Shown here in pieces: positions 26,037-33,714 of a DNA stretch of 42,087 bases (the first letter of the stretch is position 1; each line of letters starts with the position of its first letter). The stretch lies in assembly GCF_902490045.1 (NCBI RefSeq), contig NZ_CABUCJ010000007.1, positions 1 through 42,087 on the forward strand, in the 5' to 3' direction. The translations under genes and the position numbers were made by a program. Origin of the DNA: an uncultured Anaerotruncus sp. (GTDB taxonomy: Bacteria; Bacillota; Clostridia; Oscillospirales; Ruminococcaceae). Below the pieces are notes generated by a model that did no database searches, was not told the origin of the DNA, and saw only the letters and a program-made list of their open reading frames with translations.

Positions 26037-27212
26037 ATGGATCGCTTTTCAAATCTGCAAAAGCTTTTGGAGCAGTTTGTCTCCATGGACGCGGGACCGT
26101 CGGGGTGCGCCCTGTCGGTGACAAAGGATGGAGAGAGCCTCTTTGAGGGCTACTGCGGCTGCGCGGACGCCGAGTCGGGCCGGCCGGTCGGTCCCGACAC
26201 GCTTTACCGCACCTACTCCTGCACAAAGGTTGTGACGGCCGCCGCGTTTATGCTGCTGCTGGAACGGGGGCTGGTGCAGCTGGACGACCCGGTGTCCGAG
26301 TACCTTCCGGAGTTTAAGGATTCGCTGGTGTGCCACTACACGGGGAACAACATGGAGAGTCTGCGCCCGGCGCGGAGTCCCATGCGTCTCAAGCATTTGG
26401 TTACGATGACCTCGGGGCTCACCTACGATGGGGACCTGAACACCACCCAGCGGGCGGTCAAGGCGATAATCACCGACGTGAACCGCGACGGCATGCCCCT
26501 GAGGGAGTTCGCCCGCCGCGCCTCGAGGGTGCCGCTGCGGTTCGAGCCGGGCGCCGGCTGGAACTACGGCGTCAGCCACGACGTGCTGGCGGCGGTCATC
26601 GAGGTGGTCTCGGGCAAGAAATTCAGCGAATACCTCACGGACGAATTCTTTACCCCCCTGGGGATGAAGGACACCTCCTTCTTCCTGCGGCCGGACCAGG
26701 AGGAGCGGCTTGCCGTTCTCTACCGGTATGAAAACGGCGCCAGGGTCCCCAACCGGGAGGAGGAATTTAAATTCCGTCCGACCTATCAGCTGGAAAGCGG
26801 CGGCGCGGGGCTCCTCTCCACGCTGGGCGACTTTTCAAAATTCGGGGAGATGCTCGCGATGGGCGGAACCTACCGGGGCGTCCGCATCCTGGGGCGCAAG
26901 ACGATCGACCTGATGCGGCAGAACCAGCTCTGCCCGGAGGCGCTGAAGGACTTCCGGGACACGCATAAAAACGGATGGGAGTTCATGTCCGGCTATGGCT
27001 ACGGGCTCGGCGTCAAAACGCTGATGAACCTGGCGGAGGCGAACACCGCGGGCACGCCCGGGGAGTTCAGCTGGGCGGGCGCGGCGGGAACGCTGCTTCT
27101 GGCCGACCCGGAGGAACGGCTGTCGATCTGCTATATGCACCAGCTGCTGCCGGGCAACCGGGAGGGGTACTGCCACCCGAGGATTCGCAACGTGGTCTAT
27201 GGACTGCTTTAA
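26037..27212 (+). CDS. Serine hydrolase of the beta-lactamase / class C family
   Basis: A 391-aa penicillin-binding-protein-like hydrolase. The nucleophile motif SxxK is SCTK (Ser61, Lys64). The second motif starts at Tyr177 (WNYGVSHD) and the third, normally KTG or HxG, is probably WAGAAGT. There is no signal peptide, so it is cytoplasmic, unlike cell-wall enzymes. The start at 26037 has AGGAAAGGAG upstream, and 28 earlier in-frame codons belong to the preceding gene. Such proteins act as esterases, amidases or lactonases. In this operon, hydrolysis of an acyl ester, lactone or cyclic intermediate of the sugar pathway is a reasonable inference. Confidence 0.85.
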   Translation: MDRFSNLQKLLEQFVSMDAGPSGCALSVTKDGESLFEGYCGCADAESGRPVGPDTLYRTYSCTKVVTAAAFMLLLERGLVQLDDPVSEYLPEFKDSLVCHYTGNNMESLRPARSPMRLKHLVTMTSGLTYDGDLNTTQRAVKAIITDVNRDGMPLREFARRASRVPLRFEPGAGWNYGVSHDVLAAVIEVVSGKKFSEYLTDEFFTPLGMKDTSFFLRPDQEERLAVLYRYENGARVPNREEEFKFRPTYQLESGGAGLLSTLGDFSKFGEMLAMGGTYRGVRILGRKTIDLMRQNQLCPEALKDFRDTHKNGWEFMSGYGYGLGVKTLMNLAEANTAGTPGEFSWAGAAGTLLLADPEERLSICYMHQLLPGNREGYCHPRIRNVVYGLL

Positions 27213-27242
27213 ATTCAACAAAATAAAAATGGAGGTATTGTC

Positions 27243-28259
27243 ATGGGCAAAATGAAAGGCGTCGCATTTCTCGGCAACGGCAAACTGGAGATCCGGGAAT
27301 ATGATATCCCCGCTCCGAAGGAGAACGAGGTGCTGGTCAAGGTCAAGGCTTCGTGCATCTGCCGCAGCGATATGAATCTCTACCACGACACGAAGGAATC
27401 CCCCTATATCCCCGGCCACGAGCCGGCGGGCGTCGTCGAGGCGGTGGGCGGCAGCGTTTCCAGCGTCGCGCCGGGAGACCGCGTCGCGGTCTATCTGGCG
27501 GTGGGCTGCGGCCACTGCGAGTTCTGCCAGTCCGGGTATGTGATGCAGTGCCCCGAGTTCAAGTGCATCGGCTTCCAGCAGGACGGCGGAGACGCGGAGT
27601 ATATCGTGGTCCCGCAGGAGTGCTGCCTGAAGATTCCCGACAGCATGAGCTTCCTGGAGGCCGCAACCTCGACCGACGCGTTCGGCGGCCTCTACGCCGC
27701 GCAGAAAAAGATGGGCGTCAGCGGCAGCGACACCGTTGCGATCTTCGGCATCGGCCCGATGGGCGGCGCCGGCGTTCTGGCGGCGAAGGCGCGCGGCGCG
27801 TTCGTAATCGCCTGCGATGCGGTTGAGCTGCGCCTCGAAAAGGCCAAGGAGCTGGGCGCGGACGTCTGCATCAACGTGACCAAGGAGGACGCCGTCGCCA
27901 AGATCCGCGAGCTGACCGGCGGCAAGGGCGCCGACGTCTGCATGGACCTCTCGGGCACCGAGAAGGGACAGGTCGCCGCGCTGGAGGCCACCCGCGTCAT
28001 GGGCCGCATGGGTTTCATGGGCGAGAACCACAAGGCGACGATCGACCCGCGCGAGCACATCATCGGCAAGCAGCTCCACGTGTTCGGCAACTGGTATTTC
28101 CCGCTCTTCCTCTATCCCGAAATCCTGCACGTGATCGAGAGCCGGAAGGTTCCCCTTGCCAAGCTCGTCTCCCACACCTTCAAGCTGGAAGAGGCGGAGA
28201 AGGCGTTCAAGATGTTTGACAACCACGAGACGGAAAAAGTCGTCTTCCTCATGGACTGA
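27243..28259 (+). CDS. Zinc-dependent medium-chain dehydrogenase
   Basis: A 338-aa MDR dehydrogenase. Catalytic zinc ligands are Cys40 (CICRSDMN) and His59-Glu60 (GHEPAG). The structural zinc site is Cys89, 92, 95 and 103, and the NAD-binding motif is FGIGPMGGAG. GGAGG lies 7 bp before the ATG. It sits between a serine hydrolase and an IolE-like TIM-barrel protein, a combination reminiscent of the alternative inositol pathway of Thermotoga, which uses an MDR dehydrogenase, a hydrolase and a TIM-barrel epimerase. That comparison is from family knowledge and is only suggestive. Confidence 0.88.
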   Translation: MGKMKGVAFLGNGKLEIREYDIPAPKENEVLVKVKASCICRSDMNLYHDTKESPYIPGHEPAGVVEAVGGSVSSVAPGDRVAVYLAVGCGHCEFCQSGYVMQCPEFKCIGFQQDGGDAEYIVVPQECCLKIPDSMSFLEAATSTDAFGGLYAAQKKMGVSGSDTVAIFGIGPMGGAGVLAAKARGAFVIACDAVELRLEKAKELGADVCINVTKEDAVAKIRELTGGKGADVCMDLSGTEKGQVAALEATRVMGRMGFMGENHKATIDPREHIIGKQLHVFGNWYFPLFLYPEILHVIESRKVPLAKLVSHTFKLEEAEKAFKMFDNHETEKVVFLMD

Positions 28260-28274
28260 CGGGAGGAAATTGAT

Positions 28275-29099
28275 ATGAAAATCGGATACGCTACAAACAG
28301 CTGGGGGATCGGCGGCGGAAGCGGCGGCGGCGTCTGCTCCGCGAAGGACCTCTACTATGAAATTTTTGAAGACAACCGCACCTCCTTCGAGCAGATCCAC
28401 GCCAACGGCCTGCGCTACGCGGAGATCTTCGAGGGCAACGCCAGAAGGTACCGCACGGACAAGGAGAAGTTCCTCAAGGACCTCAAGGACTTTGATATGG
28501 AAATCTGCGGCGTCTACACCGGCGGAAACTTCATCTTCCCCGACCTTCTGGAGGAGGAGCTCTACCGGATCGACGAGCTCTGCGGACTGCTGGAGGAGCT
28601 GAAAATCCCCTTCATGATCACCGGCGGCGGCGCCATCCGCCACGGCGGCGTGCGCGAGGAGGACATCGTGAACCTCGCCAAGGCGCTTGACCAGGTGGAC
28701 GACATCGCGAAAAAGCACGGCATCAAGACCGGCTACCACCCGCATCTGGGCACGACCGTGCTGACGGGCGAGCAGATCGACAAGGTGATGAGCCTTTCAA
28801 AGATCAACCTCATCCCCGACATCGCCCACATCTCCGCTGGCGGCAGCGATCCCTTCGAAGTCGTCAAGAAATATGCCGACCGCATTGAATACGCCCATAT
28901 CCGCGACTACGGCGACGGAAAGTTCCGCCTGCTGGGCGAGGGCAAGGTGCGCATCCGCGAGATCATGGATCTGCTGCTCGAAAAGAACCCCGATATCTTT
29001 TTCACCATCGAGACGGCCGACGGCGCGTGCGACGACCCGGATTACGGCATCAAGCGTTCGGTGGAGTACATCAACGATTACTTTAAGAGCCGCGGATAA
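28275..29099 (+). CDS. TIM-barrel sugar isomerase/epimerase, IolE-like
   Basis: A 274-aa protein of the xylose-isomerase-like family. Catalytic-site stretches include MITGGGA, TGYHPHLGT, IPDIAHISAGG, YAHIRDYG and FTIETAD. The ordering of His, Asp and Glu residues resembles inosose dehydratase (IolE) and related 2-keto-sugar enzymes. GGGAGG precedes the ATG, 15 bp after the dehydrogenase stop. A 13-bp hairpin follows its stop before the binding-protein gene. Confidence 0.84.
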   Translation: MKIGYATNSWGIGGGSGGGVCSAKDLYYEIFEDNRTSFEQIHANGLRYAEIFEGNARRYRTDKEKFLKDLKDFDMEICGVYTGGNFIFPDLLEEELYRIDELCGLLEELKIPFMITGGGAIRHGGVREEDIVNLAKALDQVDDIAKKHGIKTGYHPHLGTTVLTGEQIDKVMSLSKINLIPDIAHISAGGSDPFEVVKKYADRIEYAHIRDYGDGKFRLLGEGKVRIREIMDLLLEKNPDIFFTIETADGACDDPDYGIKRSVEYINDYFKSRG

Positions 29100-29114
29100 C
29101 ACGAGGAATCAAAT

Positions 29115-29144
29115 CCGCCTTCTCCCCGGCAGGGGAGAAGGCGG
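29115..29144 (+). other. Intercistronic hairpin upstream of the binding-protein gene
   Basis: A perfect 13-bp stem (29115-29127 with 29132-29144) with loop GGCA lies between the TIM-barrel gene and the ABC binding lipoprotein. It has no T-tract, so it is more likely an mRNA processing or stability element that allows higher binding-protein expression than a terminator. Confidence 0.75.
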
Positions 29145-29167
29145 TAAGATGGATAAGGAGGAAAGAT

Positions 29168-30346
29168 ATGAAACGGATTCTGGGATTACTCTTGGCAACG
29201 GCACTGGTTATGACCTGCTTCTTCGGGTGCGCGGGAGAGCCCGCGGCAGCGCCCGCGCCGGACGCGCCTGCCGCGCCGGCTGAGGACGCGGCGCCGGCTG
29301 AAGACGCCGCGCCCGCGGAGATCGAGCTTCCCGACATGCCCACCCCGCCCGAGGAGCTGCTGGGCGAGATGGGCCAGGCGGCCGCCTCGATCAACGACAT
29401 CGTCATCACCGACGAGCAGAGAGAGGCCATCCGCGCAAAAAATCTGACCTGCGCGATCCTCTACCACACCTCGGGCGACGACTACACCGCGGCCCATCTG
29501 GCGGGCGTGCAGAGCGCCTGCGACGAGCTGGGCATCGAGATCGTGGCCACGACCGACGCGAAGTTCAAGGCGGAGCAGCAGGCGGTCGACCTTGAAAACG
29601 TCCTGGCGCTCAACCCCGACATCATCATCTGCAACCCCTGCGACCAGACCACCATGGGCGAGATGTGGAAAGAGGTCAACCGCCTGGGCATCAAGACCTC
29701 CTTCAACGACGCCGTCCCGGTTGACCTGGCGGAGGACGAGTACACCAGCTCCGCCACCTCCGACGCCTACGGCAACGGCGTGGCGGCCGGCAAGATCATG
29801 GCCCGCGAGCTGGGCGGCAAGGGCAAGGTAGCGATCTTCACCTTTATCACCACCGGCCCCTCCATCCCCCGCCGCACCGGCGGCTTCCGCGACTACATCA
29901 CCAAGTACTTCCCCGAGATTGAAATTGTCACCGAAGAGGGCTTCACCGACCCGAACAAGGTCTCCGAGCTGGCGGACGCGGTCTTCGCGAAGCACCCCGA
30001 TCTGGATGGCGCGTTCGCCGTCTGGGATGTGCCGGCCGAGGGCGTCATGTCCTCCGCGAAGAGCATGGGCTATGACGATTTCGTCATCACCACCATCGAC
30101 CTTGGCACGAACGTGGCCAGAATCATCGCCGAGGACGGCATGATCAAGGGCCTGGGCGCGCAGCAGCCCTACGGGGTCGGCCGCGCCGAGCTGCTGAGCG
30201 CGGCTCTGGCCTGCGTGACCGATGACTATCCCAAGTACATCGTGCTTGAGCCGGTCGAGGTCAACAAGGACAACGTCGCCGATATGTGGAAGGAAATTTA
30301 TGCGAAGGACGCCCCCGAGGAAGTGCTGAACGCTCTCAAGGGGTAA
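29168..30346 (+). CDS. Sugar ABC importer substrate-binding lipoprotein
   Basis: A 392-aa extracellular binding protein of the ribose/galactose type. A lipoprotein signal peptide ends at Cys21 (FFGC). A low-complexity Ala/Pro/Glu/Asp linker (about 24-60) tethers the two-lobed domain, which begins near NLTCAILYHTSGDDYTAAH and has the family region SATSDAYGNGVAAG. It should deliver substrate to the permease at 24168 and the ATPase at 22694. GGAGG precedes the ATG. It is flanked on both sides by strong mRNA hairpins, as often seen for binding proteins made in excess of the membrane parts. Confidence 0.94.
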   Translation: MKRILGLLLATALVMTCFFGCAGEPAAAPAPDAPAAPAEDAAPAEDAAPAEIELPDMPTPPEELLGEMGQAAASINDIVITDEQREAIRAKNLTCAILYHTSGDDYTAAHLAGVQSACDELGIEIVATTDAKFKAEQQAVDLENVLALNPDIIICNPCDQTTMGEMWKEVNRLGIKTSFNDAVPVDLAEDEYTSSATSDAYGNGVAAGKIMARELGGKGKVAIFTFITTGPSIPRRTGGFRDYITKYFPEIEIVTEEGFTDPNKVSELADAVFAKHPDLDGAFAVWDVPAEGVMSSAKSMGYDDFVITTIDLGTNVARIIAEDGMIKGLGAQQPYGVGRAELLSAALACVTDDYPKYIVLEPVEVNKDNVADMWKEIYAKDAPEEVLNALKG

Positions 30347-30364
30347 ACGGAAAAACAGCCCGAC

Positions 30365-30409
30365 AACATGCAGCCCGCTTTGCCCACGGGACAGAGTGGG
30401 CTGCATGTT
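30365..30409 (+). other. Intercistronic hairpin downstream of the binding-protein gene
   Basis: A perfect 12-bp stem AACATGCAGCCC / GGGCTGCATGTT (30365-30376 with 30398-30409) encloses a 21-nt loop. Only three T (30408-30410) end the 3' arm, so it should be at most a leaky terminator or a 3' stabiliser of the upstream message. Confidence 0.75.
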
Positions 30410-30442
30410 TCGCGGCTTCCAGGAAATAAGGAGGGCGACGAT

Positions 30443-31108
30443 ATGGAAAAGTCGGCGGCAATCATCCAGACGAGCGCGGTTTCCTCGGCGGAGCTGGCGC
30501 AGCTCTGCGCGGAGCTGCTTCCGGGCGTGAGGATCCACCAGATCATCGACGACAGCCTCATCAGGGAGGTCAACGCCAACTGCGGCCCCACGCCGGGCGT
30601 GCGCCGCAGGATGTATGCCTACTATCAGAGCGCGCAGTCTTTGGGCGTGGACGCGATCCTCAACCAGTGCTCGAGCGTGGGAGAGGTCGCGGACCAGATC
30701 GCCCCCTTCGTCGACGTCCCCGTCGTCAGGATTGACGAGGCGATGGCGCGCGAGGCGGTCCGGCTCGGTAAAAAAATCGGGCTGGTCGCCACGGTGGAGT
30801 CCACCGTGGGGCCGAGCGGCCGGCTGATCGAACGCGCGGCGCGGGAGGCGGGAAAGGAAATCCGCCTGAGCCGGCGGCTGGTGCAGGGCGCCATGATGGA
30901 ACTGATCGAGCATAAAAATGTGGAAAAGCACAACGCCATGGTGCTCGGGGAGGTCGAGGCGGCGGCGCGGGAAAACGACGTGGTCGTTTTGGCGCAGGGA
31001 AGCATGACCGTCCTGCTCCCGCTGCTCGGGCACATCCAAAAGCCGGTTCTCACCAGCCCGCGCCTCGGCGTGGAATCGCTGCGGGCGGTTTTGGGGCGGG
31101 GGGATTGA
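30443..31108 (+). CDS. Aspartate/glutamate racemase-superfamily protein, single-cysteine type
   Basis: A 221-aa paralogue of the protein at 15537-16205. The first cysteine motif is NQCSSVGE, while the second racemase cysteine is replaced in VVLAQGSM. VPVVRIDEA and STVGPSG match the paralogue. AAGGAGGG sets the start at 30443; an in-frame extension to 30368 lies within the upstream hairpin and is not coding. One copy sits in each arm of the divergent locus, suggesting two related chemical steps. Function is not known. Confidence 0.8.
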   Translation: MEKSAAIIQTSAVSSAELAQLCAELLPGVRIHQIIDDSLIREVNANCGPTPGVRRRMYAYYQSAQSLGVDAILNQCSSVGEVADQIAPFVDVPVVRIDEAMAREAVRLGKKIGLVATVESTVGPSGRLIERAAREAGKEIRLSRRLVQGAMMELIEHKNVEKHNAMVLGEVEAAARENDVVVLAQGSMTVLLPLLGHIQKPVLTSPRLGVESLRAVLGRGD

Positions 31109-31121
31109 GGAGGTCGAAACG

Positions 31122-32012
31122 ATGAAACAGCTGGACTGCCTCTTTATCGGCAACAGCACCGAAGATGTGATGATGCGCGTGAGCCGCCTTCCGGACAGCG
31201 ACGAGCGGGTTGTCGCGGGTGATTTTGTCCGCTGCTGCGGCGGGGTCTCAAGCAACGCGGCGGTCGCCTTCCATACGCTCGGCGGGACCGCCGGGGTGAT
31301 CACGACGGTGGGCGACGACGGCACGGGCAGGTTCATTGCGCAGAATTTCCAAAAGCACGGGATGGAATATCTGAACCTCATCCCGATCCCGGAGGCGCAC
31401 TCCTCCATCAGCGTCATCCTCGTGGAGGAGGACGGCAAGCGCAGCATCGTCAATTTTGGGGGCAACATCATGCGGCTCACCTTTGAGATGCTCGACCCCG
31501 AGGTCCTCAAAAGCGCCGGGATGGTGCACCTGGGCCTGCTCGCCCCCGGCTTCATGCTGGACGTCGCGCGCTTCTGCAAGCGGGAGGGCATCGGGGTTTC
31601 GGTGGACGGGGGCAACCTGAGCCGGGAGGTGACCGACGAGCTGCTCCCCTGCTGCGACCTGTTCATCCCCGACCAGGCGACTGCGCGGAAGACCCTCGGG
31701 CTCGACCCGGAGGACGCCTGCCGCTACTATGTGGAGCACGGCGCCGCATTCGCCTGCGTGACGGCGGGCGCGGCGGGGTCGTTCGCCTATGACGGGCGGA
31801 CGCTCTACCATGCCGGCGCGCTGGATATCCCTATCGTCGACACGACCGGGGCGGGCGACAACTTCCACGGCGCGTTCCTCTATGCCCGGGGACAGGGCTG
31901 GGATATCCAAAAATGCCTGTGGTTTTCCAACGTCTTCGCGAGCCTGACCTGCCGCGGCATGGGCGGACAGTCGGCGGTTCCCACGCTGGAGACGGTCTTA
32001 GAATATCTCTGA
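31122..32012 (+). CDS. PfkB/ribokinase-family sugar kinase
   Basis: A 296-aa ATP-dependent kinase. The N-terminal glycine motif CCGGVSSNAAVAF (38-50) and the C-terminal signature DTTGAGDNFHGAF (240-252) with the catalytic Asp246 are intact. Family members phosphorylate ribose, fructose, 2-keto-3-deoxygluconate, tagatose 6-phosphate and similar. Here it could provide the second phosphate for the class II aldolase or phosphorylate a keto-acid. GAGGAGG precedes the ATG, 14 bp after the preceding gene. Confidence 0.9.
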   Translation: MKQLDCLFIGNSTEDVMMRVSRLPDSDERVVAGDFVRCCGGVSSNAAVAFHTLGGTAGVITTVGDDGTGRFIAQNFQKHGMEYLNLIPIPEAHSSISVILVEEDGKRSIVNFGGNIMRLTFEMLDPEVLKSAGMVHLGLLAPGFMLDVARFCKREGIGVSVDGGNLSREVTDELLPCCDLFIPDQATARKTLGLDPEDACRYYVEHGAAFACVTAGAAGSFAYDGRTLYHAGALDIPIVDTTGAGDNFHGAFLYARGQGWDIQKCLWFSNVFASLTCRGMGGQSAVPTLETVLEYL

Positions 32013-32103
32013 AAATGCGGGACGGCATGGCTTTGGAGGCGTTTCGGAAGACGCATGGCGCGCCGCGCCTCCCGTCCGGCGAACAAGGCAAGGAGGAATC
32101 GGC

Positions 32104-33630
32104 ATGAACTGTCTGATTGGAACCGACATCGGCACCTCGGGCACCAAGACAATCGTGATGGATACGTCGGGCGCCCTGCTGGCTTCCGACTACATGGAAT
32201 ACGACCTGCTGACCCCGCGGGCCCTCTGGGCGGAGCAGCGGCCGCAGGTGTGGGTCGACGCGGTCAGGGCGACGATCCGGGGCGCCGTGCGGAAGGCCGG
32301 GGTCCCCGCGGAATCGGTAAAGGGCATCTGCGTCAGCGGCCTTTACGGCGGGTCCGGGATCCCGCTGGACGAACGGATGGAACCGGTGCGCCCCTGCCTC
32401 ATCTGGATGGACCGGCGTGCCGGAGAGCAGGATCGCTGGGTGTCGGAGCAGATCGGCCGGGAGCGGGTCTATGAGGTCACCCACAATGGGACCGATCCCT
32501 ACTACGGGTATACGAAGATCCTCTGGATCAAGCAGAACGAACCGGAAAACTGGGAACGGATCCGGCTGTTCCTGCCTCCGAACGCCTACGCGATATACCA
32601 GCTCACGGGGGAGGTCGCAATCGACTATTCGTCCGCGGGCAATATCGGCGGGATTTTCGACCAGACGCAGCGGAAATGGTCGGATGAGATGCTGGAGGCA
32701 ATGGGAATCCCCAAGCGGATGATGCCCGAACGGATTGTGGAGTCGAGCGAGGTGGTGGGGGGACTCACCGCGGAAGCGGCGGCCGAGCTGGGACTGCTGC
32801 CCGGGACGCCGGTGTGCGCGGGCGGCGTCGACTGCGTCGTCGCCACGCTGGGACTCGGAATCCTCGAACCCGGACAGTACGCGGCCGCGATCGGCACGTC
32901 GATGTGCGCGGCGCTGGTGCACGACCGTCCGCTTAACGGGCGCGGACTCATTGAGATGCCCTACGTCAAGGACGCAAAGACGCTCTCCTACTCGTTTGGC
33001 GGCGCTGCGACGGCGGGCGCGCTGATCAAGTGGTTCCGCGACAATTTCGCGCGGCTGGAAAAACAGGTGGAGGCGGAAGGCGGGGAGAACGCCTACCGGA
33101 TACTCGACCGGGAGGCGGAAACGCTGCCCGCCGGGAGCGAGGGGCTGATCGCGCTGCCCTATTTTATGGGAGAGCGCAGCCCCGTCTGGGATACGGACGC
33201 GCGGGGAGTCATCCTGGGACTCTCCCTCAGCCACACCCGCGCCCATGTGTACCGCGCGCTGCTCGAAGCGGTCGCCTTTTCCCTGCGGCACACGATGGAG
33301 AGCGCGGGGGCGGAAATCGGGGAGAGCATCCTGGTCGCGGGCGGCGCGGCCAAATCGAAGCTCTGGAAGAAGATCCTCGCCGATGTGACGGGACACACGG
33401 TCACTTCCCCGCAGAGAGACGTGGAGGCAAATTTGGGAGACGTGATCCTCGCCGGCGTAGGCGCGGGAGTGCTGACCTATGAGGACGCGGCCTCCTGGCA
33501 GGTGCTCGGCGAGCGGGTGCACCCCGATCCCGGGACAAAAAAGGTCTATGACGGATACTACAAAATTTATCGCTCGGCTTACGAGCATCTCGTTCCGGAC
33601 TTGAAAGCCCTTTCCGCCCTGAACCGCTGA
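32104..33630 (+). CDS. FGGY-family carbohydrate kinase (xylulokinase-like)
   Basis: A 508-aa kinase of the FGGY family. The phosphate-binding DIGTSGTK is at 8-15, the catalytic base is probably Asp243 in GVDCVVATLG, and the C-terminal ATP-binding region holds VAGGAAKSKLW. Similarity is to xylulokinase/gluconokinase-type members, which phosphorylate ketoses or sugar acids. It is the last gene of the plus-strand arm, with AAGGAGG upstream, and ends 18 bp before a strong terminator. With the fucose/arabinose-isomerase-family protein and aldolase of the minus arm it could form a classical isomerase-kinase-aldolase branch. Confidence 0.9.
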   Translation: MNCLIGTDIGTSGTKTIVMDTSGALLASDYMEYDLLTPRALWAEQRPQVWVDAVRATIRGAVRKAGVPAESVKGICVSGLYGGSGIPLDERMEPVRPCLIWMDRRAGEQDRWVSEQIGRERVYEVTHNGTDPYYGYTKILWIKQNEPENWERIRLFLPPNAYAIYQLTGEVAIDYSSAGNIGGIFDQTQRKWSDEMLEAMGIPKRMMPERIVESSEVVGGLTAEAAAELGLLPGTPVCAGGVDCVVATLGLGILEPGQYAAAIGTSMCAALVHDRPLNGRGLIEMPYVKDAKTLSYSFGGAATAGALIKWFRDNFARLEKQVEAEGGENAYRILDREAETLPAGSEGLIALPYFMGERSPVWDTDARGVILGLSLSHTRAHVYRALLEAVAFSLRHTMESAGAEIGESILVAGGAAKSKLWKKILADVTGHTVTSPQRDVEANLGDVILAGVGAGVLTYEDAASWQVLGERVHPDPGTKKVYDGYYKIYRSAYEHLVPDLKALSALNR

Positions 33631-33647
33631 CACCGGAGCGGCACACT

Positions 33648-33688
33648 AAAAACGGTCCCGCGCCCCTTGAGGGCACGGGACCGTTTTT
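33648..33688. terminator. Bidirectional terminator between the catabolic operon and the recombinase
   Basis: AAAAACGGTCCCG (33648-33660) pairs with CGGGACCGTTTTT (33676-33688), with an inner GCCC/GGGC stem and a 5-nt loop. It ends the plus-strand FGGY kinase transcript and the minus-strand recombinase transcript. Confidence 0.93.
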
Positions 33689-33714
33689 GCCGGTAGAAAG
33701 CGTGCGCGGGGGCG

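Noticed and set aside
29186..31666. 826-codon open frame on the minus strand, and similar long antisense frames (1720-3249, 3307-4911, 9120-11057, 26835-28745, 31831-33633)
   Set aside because: All lie opposite clearly recognised genes, have Arg/His/Val/Asp-rich shadow composition typical of GC-rich codons read backwards, and show no domain or ribosome site.
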